Origin: FEN-1297 sp963834015
Lineage (GTDB): Bacteria > Bacteroidota > Ignavibacteria > Ignavibacteriales > Ignavibacteriaceae
Assembly: GCA_963834015.1 (NCBI GenBank)
Contig: CAWIAG010000004.1
Location: 496,001-560,000, forward strand
Direction of reading: 5' to 3'
DNA: 64,000 nucleotides
Shown one piece after another: positions 43,871 to 50,848 of this stretch (within the stretch, counting starts at the first letter, position 1; the number at the start of each line of letters is the position of its first letter). Below the pieces are notes generated by a model. It saw only the letters and a list, made by a program, of their open reading frames with translations, had not been told where the DNA came from and ran no database searches. Position numbers and translations under genes: made by a program.

Positions 43871-44956
43871 ATGGAAAAAATCAAATATAGCCTGATAAAA
43901 AGAGAGAAGCCGGTTGTATTGCCGGAAAATCTTGGTTTTGGAAAAATATTTACGGACCATGTATTCGAAATGGATTATTCATCCGCTAAAGGTTGGCATA
44001 ATCCTGTTATTAAAAAATTAGAAAATATACCTATGCACCCGGCATCAATGTACTTACATTATGGCCAGGGAATATTTGACGGATTAAAAGCCTTTAAAAC
44101 TGATTCAGATGAAATTGTACTGTTTAGGCCTCAAAAGCATATTCAAAGGATTAACTATTCAGCTAAAAAGCTATGTATTCCGGAAGTCGATACTGAATTT
44201 TTACTCCAGGCATTAATTGAATTAGTTGGAATTGAAAAAGATTGGATCCCTTTAAAACCGGGCGAATCATTGTATATCCGCCCGTTTATATACGGTTCCG
44301 AACCTTTTATTGGCGTAAGGCCATCCGCATTTTATAAGCTGATGATAATACTTTCACCTGTCGGCGCATATTATCCGGAGGGTTTTAAACCAGTTAAGAT
44401 ATTAGTTCAGGATGATTATGTCAGAGCGGTAAGAAAAGGCCTTGGAGACTGTAAAACCCCTGCTAACTATGCCGCAAGCCTTTATGCCGGTGAGGATGCA
44501 AAGAAAAAAGGATTTACACAGGTCCTCTGGCTTGACGGAGTTGAGCAAAAGTATATTGAAGAAGTAGGTACAATGAATATATTTATTCAATTCAGGAATG
44601 AAGTAGCAACTCCTATGCTTAATGGAAGTATTCTGCCGGGTGTAACCAGGGATTCGGTTATACAGATATTAAAAGATTGGAATATAAATATTACCGAACG
44701 GCTTATTAGTATTGATGAAGTAATCGAAGAATACAAAAAAGGAAATGTCACAGGTGTATTTGGTACCGGTACAGCCGCTATTATTTCTCCGGTTGGATGG
44801 CTTACTTATAAAGGCTTTGATATGTCATTCAATAACGGTCAGCCGGGTGAGTTGGATATAAAACTCTTTGAGGAATTAACCTCGCTTCATTACGGAAAAA
44901 TTGAAGATAAACATGATTGGATTGTTCATGTAGAGAAGAAAGAAATAGAGGTTTAA
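43871..44956 (+). CDS. ilvE: Branched-chain-amino-acid aminotransferase
   Basis: A 361-residue fold-type IV PLP aminotransferase of the BCAT2-like group, catalysing the last step of valine, leucine and isoleucine synthesis or the first of their breakdown. Landmarks: LHYGQGIFDGLKAFKT, YIRPFIYGSEPFIGV, the catalytic-Lys stretch LGDCKTPANYAASLYAGEDA, EEVGTMNIF and SILPGVTRDSVIQ, with the PLP-phosphate loop GTGTAAIISPVG. Length is normal for the longer BCAT subclass. It is a single gene with its own strong terminator. Confidence 0.92.
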   Translation: MEKIKYSLIKREKPVVLPENLGFGKIFTDHVFEMDYSSAKGWHNPVIKKLENIPMHPASMYLHYGQGIFDGLKAFKTDSDEIVLFRPQKHIQRINYSAKKLCIPEVDTEFLLQALIELVGIEKDWIPLKPGESLYIRPFIYGSEPFIGVRPSAFYKLMIILSPVGAYYPEGFKPVKILVQDDYVRAVRKGLGDCKTPANYAASLYAGEDAKKKGFTQVLWLDGVEQKYIEEVGTMNIFIQFRNEVATPMLNGSILPGVTRDSVIQILKDWNINITERLISIDEVIEEYKKGNVTGVFGTGTAAIISPVGWLTYKGFDMSFNNGQPGELDIKLFEELTSLHYGKIEDKHDWIVHVEKKEIEV

Positions 44957-44998
44957 CTCTTCTCCGAAAAAGAAATTTCCCTTATCCTTTCTTATCTT

Positions 44999-45036
44999 AG
45001 CATCCTGTGGGTTAAATCTGCAGGATGCTTTTTTTA
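44999..45036 (+). terminator. Intrinsic terminator of ilvE
   Basis: AGCATCCTG (44999-45007) pairs with CAGGATGCT (45021-45029), followed directly by a run of eight T bases including the stem end, about 40 bases after the ilvE stop. Confidence 0.85.
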
Positions 45037-45252
45037 TCACACCTTTATCCTTCTTCATATTTAAGAGAATGCTACAAAATAATAACATATTTAATTTTAT
45101 TTAAATTTAAATTAATAACCTAAGTTACACAATTTTAAAATTTTTTTAAGTAGTCCGGGTTTTTGGCACGGCCATTACTATGTGAAGAACCTCAGTGAAA
45201 ATTTGTTTTGTCTCAATAAATTTACAAAAAGTACATTGAACTAATTCATGTG

Positions 45253-45417
45253 TAGGTAGTGGTAAAATGTTCCTCCAGAGGCGGACAGGTAAAACAGTTA
45301 GAAAGAATATTTTTATAATTCATTAACACCGCGATTAATCGCGGTGTTAATGATAAAAAGCGAAAAATATTTAACCTTTTTACGTGTCCGCCTCTGGCGG
45401 AACGGTTTACCCTCCTA
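45253..45417. repeat. 165-bp nested inverted repeat (MITE-like)
   Basis: The core is a perfect 32-bp palindrome: CATTAACACCGCGATT (45321-45336) then its reverse complement (45337-45352). Flanking arms also pair at distance: GTTCCTCCAGAGGCGGACAG near 45269-45288 against the complement of 45383-45403, and the outermost GGTAAA/TTTACC and TAGG ends. The whole element is an imperfect palindrome that would fold into one long hairpin. A diverged partial copy lies at 47858. No coding capacity; it lies in the spacer between ilvE and the DinB pseudogene. Confidence 0.8.
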
Positions 45418-45617
45418 AAAAATTTAACATTAAAACAAAATATTGAATATTTATAATAGTATTTTGAATTATAACACAGCCTGTTATGCCGGGGCTAATT
45501 TAAATATCTTCTGCTTATCTTAAGTTAATAAGTAAGTTCGTAGTAACTTTTTTAAAAACCGGGAGAAATAACGCATTACTATTCAATATAATTTTTAAAT
45601 TATTGCAGGCATAAATT

Positions 45618-46067
45618 ATGAATAATATAAATATCATTTCCGAAGGCATACATGAGGTTGTTGCTTCGGCAAAACCCCGGCTGTTAAAAATTCCTCCTGA
45701 AGAGGTCATCCTGAAATCAAAACCTGATAAATGGTCTAAGAAAGAAATACTCGGGCACCTTATTGACTCGGCCGCAAATAATCATCAACGTTTTTTAAGA
45801 GCTGCACAGAATATTGCTGCAGATTTCCCGGTTTACGATCAAAACCGGTGGGTTGCTATACAATGCTACAATAAATTGGATTAGCCGGATCTTATAAATC
45901 TTTTCACGTACTTTAATATGCACATAAGCCATGTAATTGACTTCTTACCGGAAGAAGTATTTGCCAACACGGTTAATATTGGAAAAGAAAACCCGGTTAT
46001 TCTTGAATTTGTAATTACAGATTATTTGAGGCATTTAAAACATCATGTCGAACAATTATATGGATGA
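45618..46067 (+). pseudogene. DinB-family protein gene interrupted by an in-frame amber codon
   Basis: Residues 1-88 encode a DinB-like start (KPDKWSKKEILGHLIDSAANN, RFLRAAQNI, YDQNRWVAIQCYNKLD), then TAG at 45882-45884. The same frame continues after it with PDLINLFTYFNMHISHVIDF and DYLRHLKHHVEQLYG to a TGA at 46065-46067. DinB relatives usually have Trp at the interrupted position (DWxDL), so a TGG-to-TAG change is the simplest explanation. The metal-type histidines (GHLIDSAANNHQ, ISHV, RHLKHH) survive across the stop. DinB-like four-helix metalloproteins include thiol transferases. The 3' end overlaps the next gene by 23 bases. Confidence 0.85.
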
Positions 46068-46995
46068 TAGTAATAGTGTAATTAATTGGCTTTTAGACGG
46101 GGATGTTTCAATCCGGTACCAGGTTAAGCGCGACTTGCTGAATACTCCAAAAAAAGATTTGGAATCATTACAGGGCCGGATTCCTTTAGAAGGCTGGTGT
46201 AAAAAATTTCTTTCAAAACGGGACAAAAAAACAGGACTTTGGGGTTCCGGAGTTTACTCCCCTAAATGGATATCAACCCATTATACACTGCTTGATTTGA
46301 AAAATTTATACATCCCTAAATCAAATAAGGATTACATTGAAGGAAGCCAAATACTGCTTGATAAACTATGGATTAACACCAGGGGAGTGGCAAAAGACAG
46401 GATGCAGGATATCTGCGTATGCGGAATGCTGTTAAGCATTTGCAGTTATGCCAAAATACAGCATTCAGTATTGAATGAAATTGTTAATTATATCATTTCT
46501 CATCATATGCCGGACGGCGGCTGGAATTGCAAATGGTGGGGCGGTACACAAAAAAGTTCACTTCATACTACGTTGACGGTGCTTGAATGTATACACGATC
46601 TTGAAAATAATGGTTACAAATACCGTATTGATGAATTAAAAAATTTCAAAAACAATGCGCATGAACTTTTGCTAAATAGAAATCTTTACAAATCATTATC
46701 CACCGGCAAAGTAATTAAATCGCAGATGTTGGTGATGCATTATCCTTGCCGCTGGAAGTATGATATTTTACGCTGCCTTGATTATCTGCAATCTGCAGAC
46801 GCCCCTTATGATGAACGGATGCAGGATGCAATAAATATAATTATTAAAAAGAGGAGGAAAAACGGCAGGTGGAGCGTGGGACAAAAACATCCCGGTTTAT
46901 TACATTTTGATATGGAAAAAGGCGGTACTTACAGCAGGTGGAATACATTGCGGGCGCTAAGAGTATTGAAGAAGTACGCACCGTCTGAACTATGA
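46045..46995 (+). CDS. Prenyltransferase/squalene-cyclase-fold protein, unknown role
   Basis: A 316-residue protein with repeats of the alpha-alpha toroid type found in terpene cyclases and prenyltransferase beta subunits: MPDGGWNCKWWGG (about residues 157-169) is a QW-like motif, and KKNGRWSVGQKHPG resembles a further one. It lacks the DxDD motif of squalene-hopene cyclase and is half the size, so cyclase activity is unlikely. The ATG lies within the 3' end of the DinB pseudogene, implying the two were once co-translated. Such cyclase-fold proteins next to DinB genes are uncharacterised to my knowledge. Confidence 0.6.
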   Translation: MSNNYMDDSNSVINWLLDGDVSIRYQVKRDLLNTPKKDLESLQGRIPLEGWCKKFLSKRDKKTGLWGSGVYSPKWISTHYTLLDLKNLYIPKSNKDYIEGSQILLDKLWINTRGVAKDRMQDICVCGMLLSICSYAKIQHSVLNEIVNYIISHHMPDGGWNCKWWGGTQKSSLHTTLTVLECIHDLENNGYKYRIDELKNFKNNAHELLLNRNLYKSLSTGKVIKSQMLVMHYPCRWKYDILRCLDYLQSADAPYDERMQDAINIIIKKRRKNGRWSVGQKHPGLLHFDMEKGGTYSRWNTLRALRVLKKYAPSEL

Positions 46996-47335
46996 TTTAT
47001 TTGATTAAAATGATTTTTGCGATTGGCTGTTTTATGCAATAGTTGGATGAGTAGCTAAATGTGTCAACCTTTTTCAGAACGATACGGTTTGATTTTTTCA
47101 AAGCCGCCGCGGTGCGGCTCTGAATATTTTTGAGGCGGCGTTTTGCTACAAGCATATCGCTCCCAACGGAGCTAAGAAAAGTTTACAATCGCTTAGTTGC
47201 AAGTGTAATCATTTGTTTGAAATCACTTCAATATCTTTTTATGACATTCCCAAAATCGTTTTAAGGATTTACTTTTTATTTTAAATCCGGTTTACAAACA
47301 ATATTTTCTAATTATTTTTATAAAGGATAACCATC
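46996..47335. other. 340-base intergenic region with a few hairpins
   Basis: AGCCGC-CGCGGT-GCGGCT at 47102-47119 forms a hairpin. Near 47145-47180 there is a module of the dispersed hairpin family (GCTCC-CAAC-GGAGC after CTACAAGCATATC). No gene seen. Confidence 0.55.
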
Positions 47336-47836
47336 ATGAGCATCAAAAGCCTGGGACTTTTATTTAAACATGAACTGGAGACTGAAGTTGTTTCAACACG
47401 CAAATGCCTTGAAAGAATACCTGAAAATTTATTTGACTATAAACCTCATGAAAGATCCATGCCCATGAACTATCTGGCGCTAATCATTGCTGATTTGCCG
47501 AATTGGGTTGCTGCTACAGTGGAAGATTCAGAAGTAGACTTTGCAACTTACAAACCGGTTCATCCTAAAACTACTGCAGATCTGGTAAGTCATTTTGAAA
47601 ACGGCTTGATTAAAGCATACAAAGCATTGGAGAAGGTTAAAGATGAAGAATTATCCGATCTGTTTTATATTAAAAACAACGGTGCAACACTTTCCAGTTC
47701 AAGAAAAGACGACAGCATAATGTCTTTAATAAATCACCTGGTACATCACCGGGGGCAGTTAACTGTTTATATGCGGCTTAATAATATTTTAGTACCTTCA
47801 ATATATGGTCCCTCGGCAGACGAAAAGGCTTTTTAA
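47336..47836 (+). CDS. DinB-family protein (intact)
   Basis: A 166-residue DinB/YfiT-type four-helix protein. It shows the characteristic pattern LFKHELETEVVSTRKCLERIPENLFDYKPHERSMPMNYLALIIADLPNW in which the usual first metal His after MxxLxxH is replaced (LALIIADLPNW), while LINHLVHHRGQLTVYMRLNNI near residues 131-151 retains the HxxxH region. Loss of one metal ligand may mean altered activity. An AAGGATAACC element precedes the ATG. It is not closely related to the broken DinB at 45618. Confidence 0.8.
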   Translation: MSIKSLGLLFKHELETEVVSTRKCLERIPENLFDYKPHERSMPMNYLALIIADLPNWVAATVEDSEVDFATYKPVHPKTTADLVSHFENGLIKAYKALEKVKDEELSDLFYIKNNGATLSSSRKDDSIMSLINHLVHHRGQLTVYMRLNNILVPSIYGPSADEKAF

Positions 47837-47857
47837 AATTCATAATTAATATTTCAT

Positions 47858-47945
47858 CATTAACACCACGAATAATCGCGGTGTTAATGATATAATCATA
47901 ATCCTCTATAACTGTTTCAACTTTCCGTCCTCCTGTGGAACAGTT
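47858..47945. repeat. Diverged partial copy of the nested inverted repeat
   Basis: 47858-47889 matches the 32-bp palindrome core at 45321 with two changes (CATTAACACCACGAATAATC at its left). The following sequence to about 47945 (ATAACTGTTTCAAC, TGTGGAACAGTTTCC) matches one outer arm of the 45253 element in reverse orientation. The other arm is missing where dinB ends. Confidence 0.65.
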
Positions 47946-48190
47946 TCCTCATTCCCTTCCATAATATTTAAAATATCATTCAATTCCCAAAAGAGTAATT
48001 AAGAAAGAATTATTTAATTAAAACATAAACGAATAAATTACAAGTTTTTTATTAAACCCTTGTCAAAATGGTTATGTTTACCAAAATGGTAATGTAAAAT
48101 CAACTAAATTTTAATTAAATATACGTATATACTTATCTGGCATTTCTTTTGTAATCTTATCACAAATTAAAAAATATTTTTAAATAATAC

Positions 48191-48221
48191 TTGACACGTG
48201 AACATCCGTGCACTATATTTG
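48191..48221 (+). promoter_or_regulatory. Probable lexA promoter
   Basis: TTGACA (48191-48196), a 17-base spacer, then TATATT (48214-48219). The -10 continues as TATATTTG, matching the TAnnTTTG element of Bacteroidota primary-sigma promoters. It is 41 bases from the lexA ATG. No certain LexA operator was identified within it. Confidence 0.55.
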
Positions 48222-48261
48222 CGGTAGTAAACATATGAGCACTAATTAACAAGGTTAAAAA

Positions 48262-48915
48262 ATGAAAGATCAGCTTACAAACAGGCAGAAAGAAATTTTG
48301 AACTTTATCAGGCAGTTTCTTTCAGAGACCGGTTATCCTCCTACTTTAAGAGAAATAGGAAAAAAGTTTGATATATCCTCTACATTCGGTGTTAAACGCC
48401 ATTTAGATGCTCTGGTCAAAAAGGGTTACCTTAATGTTGAAAGCAATGCAAGCAGGGGAATTTCATTCCAGAAAGATGATGAGAATGAAGCAAAAATGAA
48501 CTTATTCCAGTTGGAAAAAGATCATGGCTTTCGCAAAGTTCCTGTTGTCGGACGTGTTGCTGCCGGCTCACCTATCCTGGCTGAAGAAAATATAGAGGGA
48601 AATATTGTTATCGATTCCACATTCACAAAAATGTCTGATGATTGTTTTGCGCTTAGAGTTAAAGGCGATAGTATGGTTAATTCCGGTATTTTTGAAGGGG
48701 ATTTGGTAATAGTTTCATCAAAAAGAGGTGTTATTAATGGCGATATTGTTGTTGCATTAATAAACGATGAAGCTACTGTTAAAACTTATGAAAATAAGAA
48801 CGGTAAAATAAGATTGATTCCCCAAAATGATCTGTATCAACCAATTGAAATAGTAAACAATGAAGATTTTAAACTAGCCGGTAAAGTTGTCGGTGTTGTA
48901 AGGTGGTTTAATTAA
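48262..48915 (+). CDS. lexA: LexA SOS repressor
   Basis: A 217-residue repressor-protease. The N-terminal winged helix (LTNRQKEILNFIRQFLSETG, PPTLREIGKKFDISS) binds SOS operators. The self-cleavage bond is Ala101-Gly102 in GRVAAGSPIL. The catalytic Ser is 137 (KGDSMVNSGIFEGD) and the Lys is 174 (ATVKTY). RecA filaments on single-stranded DNA trigger cleavage and induction. A good promoter precedes it. The next two small genes follow at 22 and 14 bases on the same strand, so they are probably SOS-induced with it. Confidence 0.95.
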   Translation: MKDQLTNRQKEILNFIRQFLSETGYPPTLREIGKKFDISSTFGVKRHLDALVKKGYLNVESNASRGISFQKDDENEAKMNLFQLEKDHGFRKVPVVGRVAAGSPILAEENIEGNIVIDSTFTKMSDDCFALRVKGDSMVNSGIFEGDLVIVSSKRGVINGDIVVALINDEATVKTYENKNGKIRLIPQNDLYQPIEIVNNEDFKLAGKVVGVVRWFN

Positions 48916-48937
48916 AACTTGAAATAATGGAGTAAAT

Positions 48938-49186
48938 ATGAAAACCGAAATTTTTTCTTTAGCAATATACAATCGTCATAAAGTAAGTTTTTTATACGGT
49001 TTAAATGAGATTCTGCTGGACCCGTACTATATATCCAGAGAGGAAAATGGTAAGAAAGTTATATACGGAAGGGCGTTTAATTCAAATGAGGTTAAGAAAT
49101 TTGAATATAAAAAAATAGCTAATATTAAAATAATTAAAGGCGCAAAGTTTTCACCGATTATTCCTATACTTTCGAAGGTAGTCTGA
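48938..49186 (+). CDS. Small WYL-like protein in the lexA operon
   Basis: An 82-residue protein (MKTEIFSLAIYNRHKVSFLY) whose pattern of an N-terminal strand with basic residues, LDPYYISREENGKKVIYGRAF and VKKFEYKKIANIKII resembles a single WYL domain (the SH3-like ligand- or nucleic-acid-sensing module). No DNA-binding domain is attached. AATGGAG lies before the ATG. It lies 22 bases after lexA and 14 before the next gene. The WYL assignment is tentative. Confidence 0.55.
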   Translation: MKTEIFSLAIYNRHKVSFLYGLNEILLDPYYISREENGKKVIYGRAFNSNEVKKFEYKKIANIKIIKGAKFSPIIPILSKVV

Positions 49187-49200
49187 TACAGGAGGTTAAT

Positions 49201-49632
49201 ATGCTGGAACTAATGAAAAGAAGAACAATTGATTTGCTGGTAGAACAATTCTGGAAAAAAGGTTATTTAACCGTTAGCCGGAAGTTTGGTACCTATCTTC
49301 CGGAGCCGTCAAAAGTTGGAAAATTTGACGTTGATATTATTGCTAAGTATAAAAATAACTATGCCATTGGAATAACGTTGGCAGACGAAGATATTAACGA
49401 CATATTCATAGTAGACCGTTTGAATTTTCTTGCAACAAGACAAACAAAATACACAAATAAAAAAGTTCTTTTGTTTGTCGGCGTTCCTTCAGTACTATTT
49501 GGGAATACTAAACAAATAGTAGATAAATTACAGACGGAAGCACGTAAAAATATCCGTCTGTTTCCAATAAGTGAGCGGCAAGCAGTCCGGAGAAAAAGCA
49601 GTAGAGAAAAAGGAACCGCGCTATTTTCGTAA
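49201..49632 (+). CDS. Unknown 143-residue protein, possible restriction-endonuclease-like fold
   Basis: Begins MLELMKRRTIDLLVEQFWKKGYLTV with AGGAGG well placed upstream. The middle part KFDVDIIAKYKNNYAIGITLADED suggests the alpha-beta core of PD-(D/E)XK-type proteins, an Asp on one strand followed by a second strand, but the Glu-x-Lys pair is replaced by Gly-Ile-Thr, so it may be an inactive relative. The C-terminus is strongly basic (RQAVRRKSSREKG), consistent with nucleic-acid contact. As the third gene after lexA it may be damage-inducible. No family recognised. Confidence 0.5.
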   Translation: MLELMKRRTIDLLVEQFWKKGYLTVSRKFGTYLPEPSKVGKFDVDIIAKYKNNYAIGITLADEDINDIFIVDRLNFLATRQTKYTNKKVLLFVGVPSVLFGNTKQIVDKLQTEARKNIRLFPISERQAVRRKSSREKGTALFS

Positions 49633-50026
49633 AAAATGCTTAATAATTAGCAACTATTATTTGTATAAGTTTATTCATATGATATTATGATATAGCAAAT
49701 AACTTATAAGAGGCACATTGATATTTACCGCTGAGTTCGGCAGTTATCATTAAATTTTATCCGCAATTCGTTCTTTTAAGCGTTCATATTGATTTATTTC
49801 CTTTCCTAAAAATATTTAACTTTTAATATTCTCGATTCTCAATGTATTATTATTCGTTTAAATGTCTTTTCTTTTTACCTTTCATTGTACTTTCCCGCAT
49901 AATAATTTTAATTATCAAAGTTTCTGTTTTAATTGAATTTAAGATTATTTGGTCAATAATTACTTACCTTGACATTAAAGAGTCATAAGTTTAATTTTAC
50001 ACGCTTTATCATTTTTGAGGATAAAT
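49633..50026. other. 394-base AT-rich intergenic region ahead of uppS
   Basis: No gene or repeat seen. It contains long pyrimidine-rich tracts at about 49790-49930 and, at its right end, a promoter-like sequence listed separately. Confidence 0.5.
49969..49997 (+). promoter_or_regulatory. Possible promoter of the uppS-bamA envelope operon
   Basis: TTGACA (49969-49974), a 17-base spacer, then TAATTT (49992-49997), 30 bases before the preferred uppS start. It would drive uppS, bamA and possibly the OmpH gene. Confidence 0.4.
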
Positions 50027-50848
50027 TTGGGTAAGAAGCAATCGGAATCGGATGCAAAAATACAGGAAGAATTAAGAAATTCGGGTGAAATTCCTAATCA
50101 TATTGCAATTATTATGGATGGGAATGGTAGATGGGCAAGGAAAAGAGGGCTGCCGAGAGTTGCAGGTCATAAAAAAGGAGTTGACTCAGTTAGAGAAATT
50201 ACTCAGGCTTGTTCGGATATAGGAGTAAAATACCTTACTTTATTCACATTTTCTACTGAAAATTGGAAAAGGCCCAAAGACGAAGTTTCAACCTTGATGC
50301 GCCTGCTTTTAAAGAGTGTAAAAGATAAATGTGATGAACTAATGCAGAATGATGTCCGCCTAACGACAATTGGAGATGTGAAATCTTTGCCTAAGGAGGT
50401 CCAAAAAGAACTCTACGAAGCAGTTGAAAGAACTAAAAATAATAAAAAGATGACTCTTAATTTAGCGCTTAGCTATGGGGGTAGATGGGAATTATTGGAA
50501 GCGGTTAAGAGTATTACCAGTGATGTTTGTGAAGGAAAGCTTTCAATTGAAAATATAAACGAAAAAATAATTTCAGAAAATTTAACTACAAAATATTTTC
50601 CTGATCCTGATCTATTAATAAGAACTAGCGGTGAATTTAGGATTAGCAATTTTATGCTTTGGCAGATTGCTTATACTGAGTTTTATATTTCCGATGTACA
50701 CTGGCCGGGTTTTAACCGCAAACATCTTTATGAAGCGATAAGGAATTTCCAAAAAAGGGAACGCCGATTTGGAAGAGTCAGCGAACAACTAAATAAGAAA
50801 GACAAAGGTTTAAAGAATGTTTCAAGCCTTCCTAAAGAAGCAAACTAA
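50027..50848 (+). CDS. uppS: Undecaprenyl (isoprenyl) diphosphate synthase
   Basis: A cis-prenyltransferase that elongates farnesyl diphosphate to the C55 carrier lipid used for peptidoglycan and O-antigen. The TTG at 50027 is preferred because GAGG lies six bases before it; this gives 273 residues, while a TTG at 50015 adds four residues and overlaps that site. The active-site motif HIAIIMDGNGRWARKRG has catalytic Asp 31. LTLFTFSTENWKRP, ALSYGGRWE, DLLIRTSGEFRISNFMLWQ and FYISDVHWPGF are all present. It overlaps bamA by 32 bases, so envelope lipid carrier and outer-membrane assembly genes are coupled. Confidence 0.93.
   Translation: MGKKQSESDAKIQEELRNSGEIPNHIAIIMDGNGRWARKRGLPRVAGHKKGVDSVREITQACSDIGVKYLTLFTFSTENWKRPKDEVSTLMRLLLKSVKDKCDELMQNDVRLTTIGDVKSLPKEVQKELYEAVERTKNNKKMTLNLALSYGGRWELLEAVKSITSDVCEGKLSIENINEKIISENLTTKYFPDPDLLIRTSGEFRISNFMLWQIAYTEFYISDVHWPGFNRKHLYEAIRNFQKRERRFGRVSEQLNKKDKGLKNVSSLPKEAN

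Noticed and set aside
46045..46995. Squalene-hopene cyclase
   Set aside because: Half the required length and without the catalytic DxDD motif; only the toroid fold is suggested.
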